DNA from: Karstenula rhodostoma CBS 690.94
Lineage: Eukaryota > Ascomycota > Dothideomycetes > Pleosporales > Didymosphaeriaceae
NCBI GenBank assembly: GCA_010093485.1
Contig: MU001498.1
Location: forward strand, 301,697-365,696
Direction: 5' to 3'
DNA: 64,000 bases
The stretch's first letter is position 1. Every line of letters begins with the position of its first letter. Position numbers and translations under genes: made by a program. Under the pieces are notes generated by a model that saw only the letters and a list, made by a program, of their open reading frames with translations, was not told the origin of the DNA and did no database searches. Of the stretch, positions 11,561 to 22,900 are shown one piece after another.

Positions 11561-13204
11561 ATGGCCCCAGCTACACTCGGCGCCGTTCAGAGCCCCAACC
11601 CCAACCCACTCGCCCTGCAGTCCCCGCAGGCCTCTCATGCGACCAGTCTCTCGTTGAAAGACCGCCGGAACTCGCTGCACCCTCTCCGACAAGACGCGCC
11701 ATCCATCGCACACGCCAAGCTCGACTCTTTCGACGATATCGACATATCAGACTCCATCCGACCGCCGCCTTCCGCACTCACCTCGACAGCCGCCACTGCC
11801 TACAACCCGGGGCCCGCCCCCCTCGAGAACTACTCCTCCTCGCCCCGTACATCACACCAAAGATCTCTCACCGGCACCTTCTTGGACAACTGCCAGCCGC
11901 TTATCAATCGCGCCGCATCTACACTCCAGCAACATACTACGCGCACATCTTTCCCTTCGCCTACTAAGTCGCTGGCAAGCTTCATTCCCTCCAGGAGCGC
12001 AATCGAATCGTCCGCAAGTCAACCCACGATCCGCGCTGGTGCAAAGGCGCTGCAGAACTGGTTCAACGGCGCAACCACGGGCGCAAGCGGACAGGTCGCA
12101 TTTGGTGTGGGCATCCGACAGGAAGACTCGGAGGAGGGGGGGTACGACTCGGAGGAGGACGACATCGACGACAACATGATGTCAAGCATCTTCAATCGTG
12201 GAACCTCGTTCACGCGTGTGTCCGACGATTCGCAGGAGCCCCGTCAAAACCCAACCTCCACCAAGCGCCCCGCGCTGTCTTCGACGTCAACAGCGAGTTC
12301 GAGATTTTCTTGGCTGCTCAACACGCAGAAGAATGCAGCAGTACCACCTCCTGCTGCATCGCCCACCTACCACAATGCCGAGGACGAGCTGCTCAACCTC
12401 AACATCTCGCAGGCGCTCTTCCCACACGGCCCTGTCGATCCGCTTGCACCTTCGTCCTTCAATGATCTTCTCTCGAGCGCCGAATCATTGCTATCCCGAT
12501 ACCAGGCCTCGTACCGCCAGCTCTCCACCGCGCTGGTAGATGCTCGCGCCGAACAGGGCGCGCAGGATGACGAACTGGACGAAGCAGATACACGGATCAT
12601 GCATCTGAAATCACAATTAGAAACCATGGCTGCGCGGGCAAATGACCAGGACGAGCAGATGCGCAGGCTCATGGAGGAGCTCATGTTTGAGCGCCGCGCA
12701 CGACAGGAAGAAGAGGCCGCGCGGAAGCAGAGCTTGACCATGGTGCGGAAGGACACACACCACGACATCCAGGACACAGACAGCGATCACAGCCCACGGC
12801 GGCGCAACCGCATCTCCAACTCGGATGTCAGCGTCGACTCGGGCTTTGAGTCCGAGTGCGAGGCCGACGCCGCAAGCGTCTTCTCGCGCAACAACTGCCT
12901 GAGTCCCACCGGCACGGATCTTTCTTCTGTCGCCGAGACGGACGACCGACAAACCACGCCCAAGGGCAAGAAGCCGGTGCTTCTGAAGCGGAGTAGCACG
13001 TACGACAAGGTGCGGGACGGCACGGCGCGGCTCGAGAAGAAGGGCTGGGGCTGCACCAACTGCGAGGGCGGGTCCCAGTCGGCAGTATGGGGGCGGCTTG
13101 CCAAGGAGCGCGAGGAGAACAGCATGCTTCGGAGGCGCGTGGGCGAGCTTGAAGAGGCTGTCGAGGGGGCTCTTAATGTCGTGGATGGGCCGTGGGGGAT
13201 GTAG
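11561..13204 (+). CDS. Conserved ascomycete coiled-coil protein, function unknown
   Basis: One uninterrupted frame of 547 codons; the ATG context gccagaccATGG is a good fungal start. The N-terminal ~280 residues are Ser/Pro-rich and disordered, with an acidic patch (EEGGYDSEEDDIDDN) near 195-210. Residues ~300-390 form a long coiled coil (DELDEADTRIMHLKSQLETM and following). After a second disordered stretch, the C-terminus carries KKGWGCTNCEGGSQSAVWGR and a final short coil (residues ~485-540). That C-terminal block, with its CxxC pair, resembles a conserved end seen in many Pezizomycotina proteins without known function. The CxxC pair could bind metal only with a partner or in a dimer. Domain order suggests a scaffold; that is inference. 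Confidence 0.85.
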   Translation: MAPATLGAVQSPNPNPLALQSPQASHATSLSLKDRRNSLHPLRQDAPSIAHAKLDSFDDIDISDSIRPPPSALTSTAATAYNPGPAPLENYSSSPRTSHQRSLTGTFLDNCQPLINRAASTLQQHTTRTSFPSPTKSLASFIPSRSAIESSASQPTIRAGAKALQNWFNGATTGASGQVAFGVGIRQEDSEEGGYDSEEDDIDDNMMSSIFNRGTSFTRVSDDSQEPRQNPTSTKRPALSSTSTASSRFSWLLNTQKNAAVPPPAASPTYHNAEDELLNLNISQALFPHGPVDPLAPSSFNDLLSSAESLLSRYQASYRQLSTALVDARAEQGAQDDELDEADTRIMHLKSQLETMAARANDQDEQMRRLMEELMFERRARQEEEAARKQSLTMVRKDTHHDIQDTDSDHSPRRRNRISNSDVSVDSGFESECEADAASVFSRNNCLSPTGTDLSSVAETDDRQTTPKGKKPVLLKRSSTYDKVRDGTARLEKKGWGCTNCEGGSQSAVWGRLAKEREENSMLRRRVGELEEAVEGALNVVDGPWGM

Positions 13205-13477
13205 ATTGTTTGCGTTTTTAATCTTCTTTGTATACACCTCTAGGGAAAGAAAAGGAAGACTGGGCGTTTGGAGAGAGGCATATAGCATCAGACTGCGTTT
13301 TTGCATATCGCATCGGCATCGGCATCGTCATTTTCAATACCACACGTTTCGTATCGTATCGACCTCAGCTACTCTCGCACTCGCACCATCCTACCCAATG
13401 TTCTTGCGATACTAACATCCCCATACCTATACCCTCAACCTATCGTACACCCCCCATCCGAAAAAGAAACCACAAAC

Positions 13478-14219
13478 TCACGCCCCCGACCCCTTCCCCT
13501 TGACATTGCTCTCGGCACCCACCCCAGGCGTGCCCCGCGCCTCAAAGTCCTCCTCGTAGCGCCGCCACACTTCCATGTCGCGGCGCAGGCGCTTCTGGTG
13601 GCGCACGTGGTGCTCGTAGGCGATCATGCGCTTGTCGGCTTCGATCATGGAGCCTAGGATCATGCCGGACATTTGGATGTAGCTGGTGGGTTGGGTGTTA
13701 GAGGGGGTGTGTTGGGATGGGATGGGATGGGGTGAAGGGATAAGATGGGATGGGGGATAGGTGAAGGGTGAAGGGTGAAGGGTGAAGGACGCACACTTTG
13801 AATTGGATGGTGAGGCCGCGGTAGATGGGGGAGAAGGCGTAGGCGACGCCGGCTGCTACGGCGGCGAAGGAGCCCCACTGGCGGTGGTTGTTAGCTGTGG
13901 TTCTGGGAGGGGAGGTTCATGATTCCTGTAGTTGTGTGGATTGTTGAAGATGTCCGCCCGCGTTGGAGGCACGTGGGTGGTTAGTTGGGGCACGTCTGGA
14001 GTTCTTGGACCAGGCGATATCCCGACCACGCTGTCTGTTTGTTTCTCGCGATGCAATCTTTTCAATGTTGCGATGCTTGTGACATGTGCAAAAACAGTGG
14101 AGGCTATGTGCGAAACTGACCTTCGTTGCACCCCATCCGGCGCCTCTCGCAGCCTCCCACGCAGCAGCATTGGTCTCCTCGTCTTTCGTCAAGCTGGCAT
14201 GATGCCGTGGCCCTGACAT
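13478..14219 (-). CDS. Small conserved membrane protein, 128 residues
   Basis: Three exons, 14219-14121, 13877-13795 and 13682-13478, with phases 0 and 2 that close exactly. Donors are gtcagt and gtgcgt; acceptors are ccgccag and cccaccag. The start is the ATG of MSGPRHHASLTKDEETNAAA; a longer frame upstream begins with TTG. Residues 1-33 are polar, and ~34-52 form a hydrophobic helix (WGSFAAVAAGVAYAFSPIY). A second amphipathic stretch (IQMSGMILGSMI) follows, and residues ~75-115 are a charged helix with HVRHQKRLRRDMEVWRRYEE. The layout, one or two short helices plus a basic tail, fits a small mitochondrial or ER inner-face protein, but I cannot name the family. The second intron holds a minisatellite. 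Confidence 0.75.
13713..13789. repeat. Minisatellite in an intron
   Basis: Runs of gggat/ggatg units are followed by four consecutive gtgaagg units. The whole run lies inside the second intron of the small membrane-protein gene, so copy-number change would not alter the protein. Confidence 0.8.
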
Positions 14220-14708
14220 AGCGTAGGGTTCGGTTGGGTTCAAGGCGATCCTATCATCAGGATTCGACCTCTTTGGAGCCGTGTATGGTGGGCGCGCGAG
14301 CTTGATATGGTGACATCAAACTGCAGCTTCGGCAAGTGGGTCATGCCGATGCTTGTCGGCCAATAATCACGCCAGGGTGCCTGAGGGCGCGACAGCCACC
14401 ATTTGAAAATCTACTTCGTGTGTAGATGCCTTCCAATTGAGACGACCAGGGCGACAACAGGCGTATAAGAAAGCCCCATCTCGATGTGGTCTTTCCTGCC
14501 CGTTTGAAGATGGATGGGAGCATGCGCGAGCTTTGTCCCATCGGGCAAGCGCGTGCGGGATAAAGATCGGGCCGCGCACGCCCCACCACTGCGCCTGCCT
14601 TAAAGTCAACCGTGGCTTTTCTTTTCTATTTCTTCCTCCAGGCTGCAGCTGCAGTTCTCGTAGCACCACTCCTTCACTCAACTCTCGCTCGACTAACAAC
14701 AGCTCGCC
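14220..14708. other. Divergent promoter region
   Basis: About 490 bases between the starts of the small membrane-protein gene (minus) and the Derlin gene (plus). The last 100 bases are pyrimidine-rich and lead to the Derlin ATG. No coding sequence or RNA gene recognised. Confidence 0.5.
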
Positions 14709-15854
14709 ATGGACGTCTTCTGGACTTTACCGCCCGTCACGCGGACCATCACCGCTGCGGCTGTCGTGGTGTCTGCGTTGGGATACGCACACATCATCGA
14801 CTTGATGAAGTTCGTCTTCATCCCGCAGTATGTCTTCACCACGAAGATGGTGCCGCAGGTGTGGCGGCTTGTCACGGGGTTCTTCATAACCAAGAAGAAC
14901 ATGGCGATCGCATTGGATCCGTACTTCCGTACGTGGAGCCCTGCGCTCTGTCGGCCCGCACTAACAGCGCGCAGTCTACCAGTACGGCAGCGGTCTTGAG
15001 CGCGAGTCGTCGCGGTTCTCGCAGCCCGGCGACTTCCTCGTCTACACTGCGTTTGTCGGCTCGTTCATCGCCGTAAGTAGGCCCGCTACCTCTCTGCTGC
15101 GCTTTGCGCATGCATACATATCTTCCGTGTCTTTGGACAACCCCGACTATCTGCCCGCCCAGTTACTATTGCTGAAGCGGTTCCTGAATTTGGGGGAGAG
15201 CACCCTTGCACAGTACGCGCCCCGTCATTCGCATAAAACTAAAGGGGTTTGCGTGGTGTGTGAGCATGGTGGGAATGCCATTTGAGAAGCACAGCGGACT
15301 CGCAATTCCGTCGTGCGGTATTGGCTCCCTACATACCTTCACTATCTTTTTTCTTATGTCGTGACGTGAGACCGAAGCTCTGGAGGCCGTTGCTGACTTG
15401 CTTCAAGGTGCTTGCAGGCTACTTCCTCAGTGCATGGACTTTCCTCCCCGCCCTCACCCTCGCCTACGCATACACGTATGCCCAGGACAACCCGACGCGC
15501 CAAGTCTCGTTCTTCATCCTCACCTTCGACGCAAAGTACCTGCCGTTCGCGCTGATCTTCCTGACGCTCATCATGGAGAACGCCGATGCGGCCCTCGCGC
15601 AAGCCACAGGTCTCATCGCCGCCCACCTCTATGACTTCCTCACCCGTATCTGGCCTACCTTTGGTGGCGGCACAAACTACCTCACTACACCTGCGACCGT
15701 GAAGCGGTGGTTCGGCGGAGGTCCTGGTACCCAGCAGGCTCGGGGATACGGGTTCGCTCAGGCGGCTCGATCGCCTGCTGAGCCACCCGCCGCGGGTCGC
15801 ACGACGGGTGCCGCTGTCCCGCAATGGGGTCCTGGACGTCGGCTGGGCGAGTAA
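14709..15854 (+). CDS. Derlin-type ERAD rhomboid pseudoprotease
   Basis: Exon 1 is 14709-14928 (donor gtacgt, phase 1), exon 2 is 14975-15072 (donor gtaagt, phase 0), and the last exon starts near 15,402-15,412 and ends at 15854. Derlin signatures: VPQVWRLVTGFF near residue 50 (the conserved WR), SRFSQPGDFLVYTAF, YTYAQDNPTRQVSFFILTFD, and AAHLYDFLTRIWPTFGGG before a polar Pro/Gly-rich tail. Derlins sit in the ER membrane with about six helices and help pull misfolded proteins to the cytosol for degradation. The join between exon 2 and the final exon is uncertain. The family expects about ten residues there (an LN...GG loop); LLLLKRFLNLG is encoded at 15,162-15,194, but I find no canonical donor straight after it. 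Either a longer exon to a gtgtga donor near 15,255 is used, or the loop is missing. Confidence 0.9.
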
Positions 15855-16106
15855 TCGTGTTTTTGGAGTTGTGGGATATGATACCAGGTGCTTGCGACGG
15901 CTGCGCATGCATCACTGAGGGAGCACGGCATAGCACTGGAGTTGGACGTGGTATTCGAAGATACAAATCATTCATACAGGCATGCTTAGCAGCTAATAGC
16001 ATAACACCCTGCAAAGAAATTCACATCAAAACATGCACATTTCCAACATCATATCTTCACACATCTACAGTCTATCGTACACCTCCCCCATCTTCCCTAC
16101 TACCAT

Positions 16107-16530
16107 CTACTGCGTCCCACTCCCCGCCGGATTCCGCGGCCCATCCACAGCCCTCTCCACCTGTCCCGCAATCCCATCCTTACTCGCATCGAACTGACTC
16201 CCAATGGCGCCCTCCTTGCCCAACGGCCCGCCAATCTTCTGCCCTATCTGCCCGATCGCGCCGTCCGGGTTGAACTGCTTGCCGATGGCGCCTGCGGAGG
16301 AGAGAATGGAGGGGTTCTGGTAACCACGCGTTAGTACTGCGGACGGAGGGGAGACGTGGGGGAGACGGAAAAGTACGGGTTGGGAAGAGGGAAAGGCACA
16401 CCTGCTGCGGGATGGCGTTTGTGTCTTTTTTCTGGCCGAGGGCGTCGGCGGCCGAGGTGGTGTTTGCGGACATGTTTGTGTCGTTTGCGATGTTGGAGGG
16501 GGAGCCGATTTCGAGGCCGTGTTTAGGCAT
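16107..16530 (-). CDS. Small hydrophilic Gly-rich repeat protein, 112 residues
   Basis: Two exons, 16530-16402 and 16316-16107, phase 0, with donor gtgtgc and acceptor gttaccag. The N-terminal part is KHGLEIGSPSNIANDTNMSA and an ALGQKKDTN block. The C-terminal half has near-repeats of the type GAIGKQFNPDGAIGQIGQKI, then GKEGAIGSQFDASKDGIAGQ. There is no signal peptide, membrane helix or Cys. I recognise the shape as a family of small, very hydrophilic proteins widespread in filamentous ascomycetes, but not its function. Such proteins are often stress- or desiccation-linked; that is only analogy. Confidence 0.75.
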
Positions 16531-17003
16531 GGATTGGGTCTTTTGGGAGGTGTGTGGTGTGGTTTGTACGAGAGGGTGGGGGTTGGGGGTTGGGATTTGT
16601 ATGTATGGAGGTGGTAATGTGTGCGTCACGGATGCTCGTCGCGAATGGTGATGTCATGGTGAGGGCGCGACGCGGAATTGGGGTCACGGGGATGTTGTGT
16701 GGTCTATCTATATGGCGTCTTTGATGTAGGTGTTGGGAAATTGTGGAGATAGATGGGTGGGTGGGGAGTGTGAGTGGTGCGATGGACGGGGTGGGTGACG
16801 GTGTTGCGGGTGGATTTGGGGTCGACCTCGTCTTTGTTTGATGGTGGCGTCTTGCATCGGCGAGAATCATGTTTTTAGATCGTTGATATAGTCATATTGG
16901 AGGGAATCTTTGGTATGGAAGATGCTGAACGCGCGTGTCCTGTCGTAGACGGATTTCAAAAACGTTCCTCTGTACCACGAGGCTGTGCACGAGGGGAGCG
17001 GTT
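16531..17003. other. Intergenic, nothing recognised
   Basis: About 470 G/T-rich bases between the 5' end of the small repeat-protein gene and the 3' end of the A49 gene. ORFs on the minus strand are low-complexity Pro/Thr shadows. Confidence 0.5.
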
Positions 17004-18480
17004 CTAACGTCTCTTCGGCGGTCCTCTTCTCAGTGTAGGGAACCTGAGAGGCAGTCGCAACTTCGCAATAGTGTGGCTGTTGCTCTCTGCTTTTGTGATC
17101 TTGAGTTTGGTGCGGTCGCCCTCGGTGGGGACGTTGAGTCGGCAGCCCAGTTCTGAGAAGTACTGTTTGATCCTGTTTTGGTCAGTACTGCAGGATCATG
17201 CGGACAACTAGTTTAAGACGTACTGCTTGTTTTCAATCTTGAAGTCTTCTCGCAAATCGTTCACATCGACCTCGAAGTCGTCTACCATGAGCGCTGCGGC
17301 GCAAGCGTGGGTCATCAGGTTATCGATATTCCATCGCGGTAGTTCATTGGTCCTAGATTCGATCAGTATGTGTAGCAAACCACCATTCAGCAAACGTACT
17401 CTGACGCGAATTTCCTTCTGATGGTGTTGCCCACTGATGCCGGCACGTCGTCGCCCATGGCGGTCTCAAATTTCCCCTTCGGGGGAATTTTCTTCAGTCC
17501 GCTCTGTTTGGTGGTTTTCGTGATGTCGTTGAGCTTCACGCAAAGTAATATGAAGCGCAACAGCTTCAGCTTCTGATACTGCTTGTTCTTGACCAGTTTC
17601 GATATGCGCTTGGCAACGAATCTGCTGCGGACCTCGACACCAGCACCAGACTCCGAAGCGCTGACCCAGTCGTTGACCTCTATCAGCGCCATAAGTTCTT
17701 TGCCAACCACGTTATCGACTGTGTACACGTCGATGGGGTATTCGGCGGCAATGTTCGCTTTCGGACGCGGTTTCGACTCGTCCACTGCAGCGGCAAGCTC
17801 CTCGGTAGTAGGCATCGCAGCCGTCGCGCCCGACATGCCCTGCAAAACGTTATCCGCAATGCCTTCATCTTTGGTCGCATCTCCGCGCTGGATAGCGTTC
17901 TGGGTCATGTCTTCGATGGCCTTCCGCGACCTCTTAGATCCGAACTCGGCTGCAAGCGCATGTCTCTTCGCGGTGAAGGTAGACTGCGCCGCCTCAATCC
18001 TGGCCTGTCTGTTGTGTAGCTCCTCTGCCTCGCTCCGCAGCGAGCTCCTCACAGTCACTCTCTTCACGGGCATGAGCTGCATCTTGCCGGTCGCGGGGTC
18101 GTATACGCCGACATAGTCCTTGGTCCGGCTTTCCGCGCTGCCGTCCTTTTCTTCGCGCGCAATATAGTCGAGGCGGGAGTGGGCGGACGACTGGAGGAGC
18201 AGGTCGGTATGGCTGCCCTCGGGGAGGACCTTGGTGCGCTTGTAGGACTTGAAGGTGATTTGCGAGGGGAATTTGAGGCCTGGTGTAGATGCTATCATAC
18301 GATCAGCTGCCCGATTATATCCCACGTGGTAGCGACCAATATACCTATGATAGGACCCAGCATCTCGTCGTTGTCGACATACTCCACCTTCACATTCCCT
18401 TGGACAGGTGCAATGGCGGGCTTCTTGGAGGGCCGCTCGCCTCCCTGCTCCTGTCTCTTTCTCTTCTTATCGCTGGCCAT
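17004..18480 (-). CDS. RPA49: RNA polymerase I subunit A49 (RPA49)
   Basis: Four exons: 18480-18345, 18291-17400, 17352-17224 and 17172-17004. All three introns are 47-54 nt and close in phase, giving 441 residues. The start MASDKKRKRQEQ is basic and nuclear. Residues ~45-110 correspond to the A49 dimerisation domain that pairs with A34.5. The C-terminal half (YPIDVYTVDNVVGKELMALI, then a helix-rich part with RSRFVAKRISKL) is the tandem winged-helix domain that binds DNA, and it ends with IKQYFSELGC and a basic tail. A49 helps Pol I start and elongate rRNA transcription in the nucleolus. The gene shares a ~350-bp promoter region with the promethin-like gene. Confidence 0.93.
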
Positions 18481-18831
18481 TCTGCTGAACTGTAAATCTC
18501 AGTTTGGTGCGGTGGTTGGGTATTGTCGTCGCCGGCGCGCGGGCCAAAACTTTTTGGAAAACGCCAAGATTTCGCTCCGGCTGGGAGCCACAGTGTGGCG
18601 GTGCGCATCCATTCCGGAAGTGACGGCTAGCGTGGACGCCATCCCTGGTTGCGTCCTGCCCTGAATCGTGACCACGACTACGTGTGTAATTCAATCCGCA
18701 TGCGTCCTGCGCCTTCTCTCTCGATCTGAAGTCTTCTGTTTCATCATTCGAGTGCTCACAGACGTCGATTCTGAACTTCTCGGCAACACACCAGCGTCTA
18801 TCCTGACCATCCCCAGCACCCTGAATACGCG
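18481..18831. promoter_or_regulatory. Short bidirectional promoter region
   Basis: Only 351 bases separate the ATG codons of A49 (minus) and the promethin-like gene (plus), so both promoters must sit here. I see no clear TATA box or known operator. Confidence 0.6.
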
Positions 18832-19760
18832 ATGTCTAGTCTGGTAAACAGCATCCAGTCAATACTGGGAAAGCTATGGACCAACACGGCCAATGGCTTC
18901 AACAAGATACTGCCACCAGATAAGCGAGCCGAGCTGCTGTCGAAGTTTCAGGACTTCGCGAATAGCAACCCTAAGCTTGCCGTAAGTCCCCTGCTATTCT
19001 TCCCTTTTAGGATACCACATTGCTTTATTGTCGAACACAAGCAAACCACACCCAAATTGCTTCCGAACTTTTCCCCCGTGCTGACGAACCCCAGGCCTTC
19101 TTAGCCACCCACGTTTTCCTCACCGGAATCCCCATTCTCCTTTTCACACTCTTCTCCATATCCGTCCTCGTCTTCTCCCTCGTCACCGCCCTCCTCGCCA
19201 GCATCCTGGCCGCCCTGTTCTTCACCTTCTTCATGGTGGGCGTGGCGCTGCTGTTCCTCGTACCCACGCTCTTCTTGACGACGTTCACGGCGAGCTTCGT
19301 CTTCCTGTGGGGGCTGGTCGGGTTTTATGTGCTGAAGTGGTGAGTTTAGTTTCTGACCATGACGCATGGGGTAGGAGATGCTTATGTTTGTGTTAGGTTC
19401 ACCCAAGGCGAGGGAAATGCGTCTGATGGTAAGAGTGTTAGCGAAAAAGTTGACAGGTTTACGGGCGGTCGCGCAAAACGGGTAACCAGCGGTGTGAGCG
19501 AGAAGCAGGAGCTTACGCATATTGGGGACGATAAAGAGGTCAGAGCGCATGCTGACGATCACGACGAGTCGGATGGGACGGCTACTGAAAGGGAATTGGA
19601 GAAGGTCACGGAGAGTCTGAGGGATGACATTACTCATCAGTCGAACCGCTCGCCAGTGAAGATTCTGAAGATCGTGGAAGGCGATGAGAATGCTGCGGAT
19701 AGGGAAATACCCGCGGTGCCTACTGCGAAGGAGACAGTGGGCGAGGCTGCAGAAACGTAA
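18832..19760 (+). CDS. Promethin/LDAF1-like lipid-droplet membrane protein
   Basis: Three exons, 18832-18981, 19095-19339 and 19397-19760, phases 0 and 2, 252 residues. Donors are gtaagt and gtgagt; acceptors are accccag and gtgttag. Residues 1-50 are an amphipathic N-terminus; ~52-130 are almost wholly hydrophobic, with two long re-entrant-looking stretches separated by a short turn (VALLFLVPTLFLTTF). The last 120 residues are charged and disordered (DDKEVRAHADDHDESDG). This fits the promethin family, whose members act with seipin at lipid-droplet formation sites in the ER. The identification rests on topology and residue pattern, not on a signature motif, so another hairpin membrane family is possible. 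Confidence 0.7.
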
Positions 19761-19927
19761 ACACGCATACGAGCATTGTTGAAATGTGTGTGGATTCGAG
19801 GGAACGACACGCGATATTGTATCCTTTACTAGTGTACGACCAACTGACGAATTATCGATTACGAAATAAATATCGTACCCCTTTTACATGCCTTGATTGG
19901 CCGTCATAAATTCACCCAAATATACCA

Positions 19928-22900
19928 CTACTCCTTACTATGCTCCTGCGGCGTAAACCGATGCATCTTCCGCGTCTCCTCGTGAAACCTAAGCACCTCC
20001 TCCTTCTCAACCCTCTGTAAAACAATCCACCCCTCCCCCACATCAAAGAACCACAGACTAGCCTCTCTGAGCACCTCTTCGTACACCAATCTCTTGTCAA
20101 TATGGGTATAAACCTTTCCACTGTCGGGGAAATCGTCTCGAGGGACGTGCTTGAAATAGGCTTCAATGTTGAGTTCTTCGAGGGGGATCAGTTTGGGGTC
20201 GATGAGGCTTGCTGGTGAGGCTGATGAGCCTGCAGGTGGAACATCAGATGAAGCATCCGATGCAGCGATAGAATCAGTAGGTACACTGATCGCGGTTGGA
20301 CCTGGTGACATGTCGGGCGGTAAATTTCCCACGTCATCGTTTGATGGCAGCTTCGGATTTGCATCAGGCTTAGGTTCTGATGTTTGTGGCTCTTGGTGCT
20401 CGGTGCCAGTCGCAGGTGCTGTGTCAGGTTGGTCCTGGACGTCTGTTGGCATGTTCTGCGACTTGTTTATGTCTTCGCTGAGGCTGAGATGCGACTGGTT
20501 TGATGTGCTCACGGGATCTACTGTTGGGACCGAGAGTGAATCTAACTCTGCCAGTTGTCCCGACTGTAGCTGTTCGCTAAGGTTCTGCACCCGGTTCTCC
20601 AATCGTTGGTCCAATGCTTCTAGGTCCTCCCTAAAGCTTGACTGGGTCCCTGAAGTGGTTTGCGTGGGTGTAGGGGGCTGAGAAGGCGTAGGTGGTCTTC
20701 CCGAGAAGTCTGCAGCATGTCGGAGACTTGCCAACAAACTATCTCGTTCCGACTGTGAGCGAAACTTCAGCATGATACGTTTCCAACGCCCAAGTTCGGT
20801 GTCTGTGTCTCCGGCTGTGGTGACCCTATCTATCAGAATCTCGACGCCCGCTTGCTCTTTTATGATTGAGTAGGACGTTAGCTTCAGCCGCCACGTAGAT
20901 TCCGAAGCACGTTGGAGAATCTCGAGGCTGCCCGGCCTGACGGAAAGAAATGCTTCGGACTGCTCAGCATCAAAGGTCTTCCAACTCTCTGTCGCTGGCG
21001 ACCACCGAAAAACCTTCGCAAATGCGTTCTTGTATTGGCCTTGAGGCGGGATGGTGGCTTCCGCGCCATGGGTAGCAGCGTCCCGGGGCGGATCTTCTTG
21101 AACTGCTGAGCTTGGGCTGTTTTCAGCAGCATGCTTTACTCGGGTCAGCAGCATCTTGCAGTCCGATTGCGATCGAACTCCAAGCGTGAACCGACTACTG
21201 ATTTCGTGCGCAAAACCTCCATCCGCGATAACGTCATCCACGACAATCTCGGTGCCCGACTGCACACTGATGATGGAGCGAGGCGACAAATTCAAACTTT
21301 TAGGTGGCTTAGAGTCATTGTCAAAACCTCCCTGCCGAATCAAAAGTGCGCCCCGAGTTAGGTGTAATGTTGACACGGGAGCTTCGAAGTGCTGTATTCC
21401 GCTCGATGGATCCGACCAAATATATATGCGATCGAACGCTTGTTGAAGGTGGGGTGGGTTAGATACAGTGACCTCGATGTTGTACACCGCATATTCGGGG
21501 ATGCGCCCCTTCAGTCCCAGGGACGGCTGGTTGCTAACGAAAGGTCTGTCCCGGTCTGGGTCGCGGAAGCTTTTCTCAACTGTATGGAGAAGTTCCAAAG
21601 ACAATGGAAATACATCTGGGATCTCCACCTCTAGGGGAAAGTCTTCTACAGATCGAAGCGGATATACGGATTGGTCGGCCCGCATGTGCAGATGCCGTAG
21701 AATCTGTGCTGCGAATCGATAACCATCGTCGCAGAGATCTCTGCCTTCTGTGTAAAGCTTGGAGATGTTACTACAAGTTGGGCATCCCTGCGCATGTTTT
21801 TCGAAGACAATGAGCAAGTCCTCCTCGGTAGGCTCCAGTGGGCGTATGTTGGAAGTAGATTGCTTCCCTGGGCCTAATTTGCGAATCTGATCTCCCAAGG
21901 CGGTGAGCAGACCGCGAGATTCTTGAGGAATCGGTATAGGGGATGAGCGAATGCTCTCAGAATGATCGACGCTCAAGCTGACAGGTGGGAAGTACGTGGG
22001 CAGGATAGATTTGTAAACAAATTCATCGTTGGAAGAAAAAACCTGGAAATGATGGCTCAGGTCAGTGTGCCTACATCAAATACACGGGCCAGGTAGGGTA
22101 CTACTGACCACGAGAACAATCTTCTCGATTGAATTGCTCTGTTCGTTCGATTCCTGGAATTCCAGGAACTCCTTCACTTCACTCAATGCAGTCGCTGCGG
22201 AGTCTCTTCTTGGATAGTTGAGCATACCTATATTCAGTCAGTCAGTCCTATCAACCATACTCGGCAAAGGGTGTGTCATCTGATTAGAGCGATTATACGG
22301 TAGGAATTGTTCATATAGATTCACGTACCAGTTCCAAGCGTCGGGATCGCTATTGATGTGGCTTTCAGATAACTCGCCATGTGGAGAATCTTCCTGTACA
22401 TATCTCGCAGAACCTGCAATGTATCTGTTCGGTAGATGGCGGGTGGTATCGCGTGCAAAACGTGTTTAGCAGACAGAGAATAACCTCCAGTCAGTATGAC
22501 TTCCCCTTCGTTGCACGGCGCATGGCTGGCAATTTCTTGTTGCAGCTCGGGACCGCCGCCTAAGAAAACAGTACGATCTAGTCTCCCGATTCCCGAAAAT
22601 TCCGTATCAGTGCTGCTCACTTCTTTTTGTTAGCTATCACAAGATAACGTTCAGCATCAACTTACCGAGAATATCGACCTCTAATTTTGTGATATCCTCC
22701 TGGGCGAGACACAATATGTCATTGAAACGAACTGAGGGTCTAACTTGAGTGTCTTTCGCTGGCAAAATGCCCTGCTGGTATAGCTGAGCAAGGGTGGGAA
22801 CTTGATGAAGTTTTACAGTGTCAGTTCGCTTCGACACTGGCACATCTCGCTGATATTCGCGTGTCAACATGACCTCCTCAAAGTGATCACGGGTACTTTG

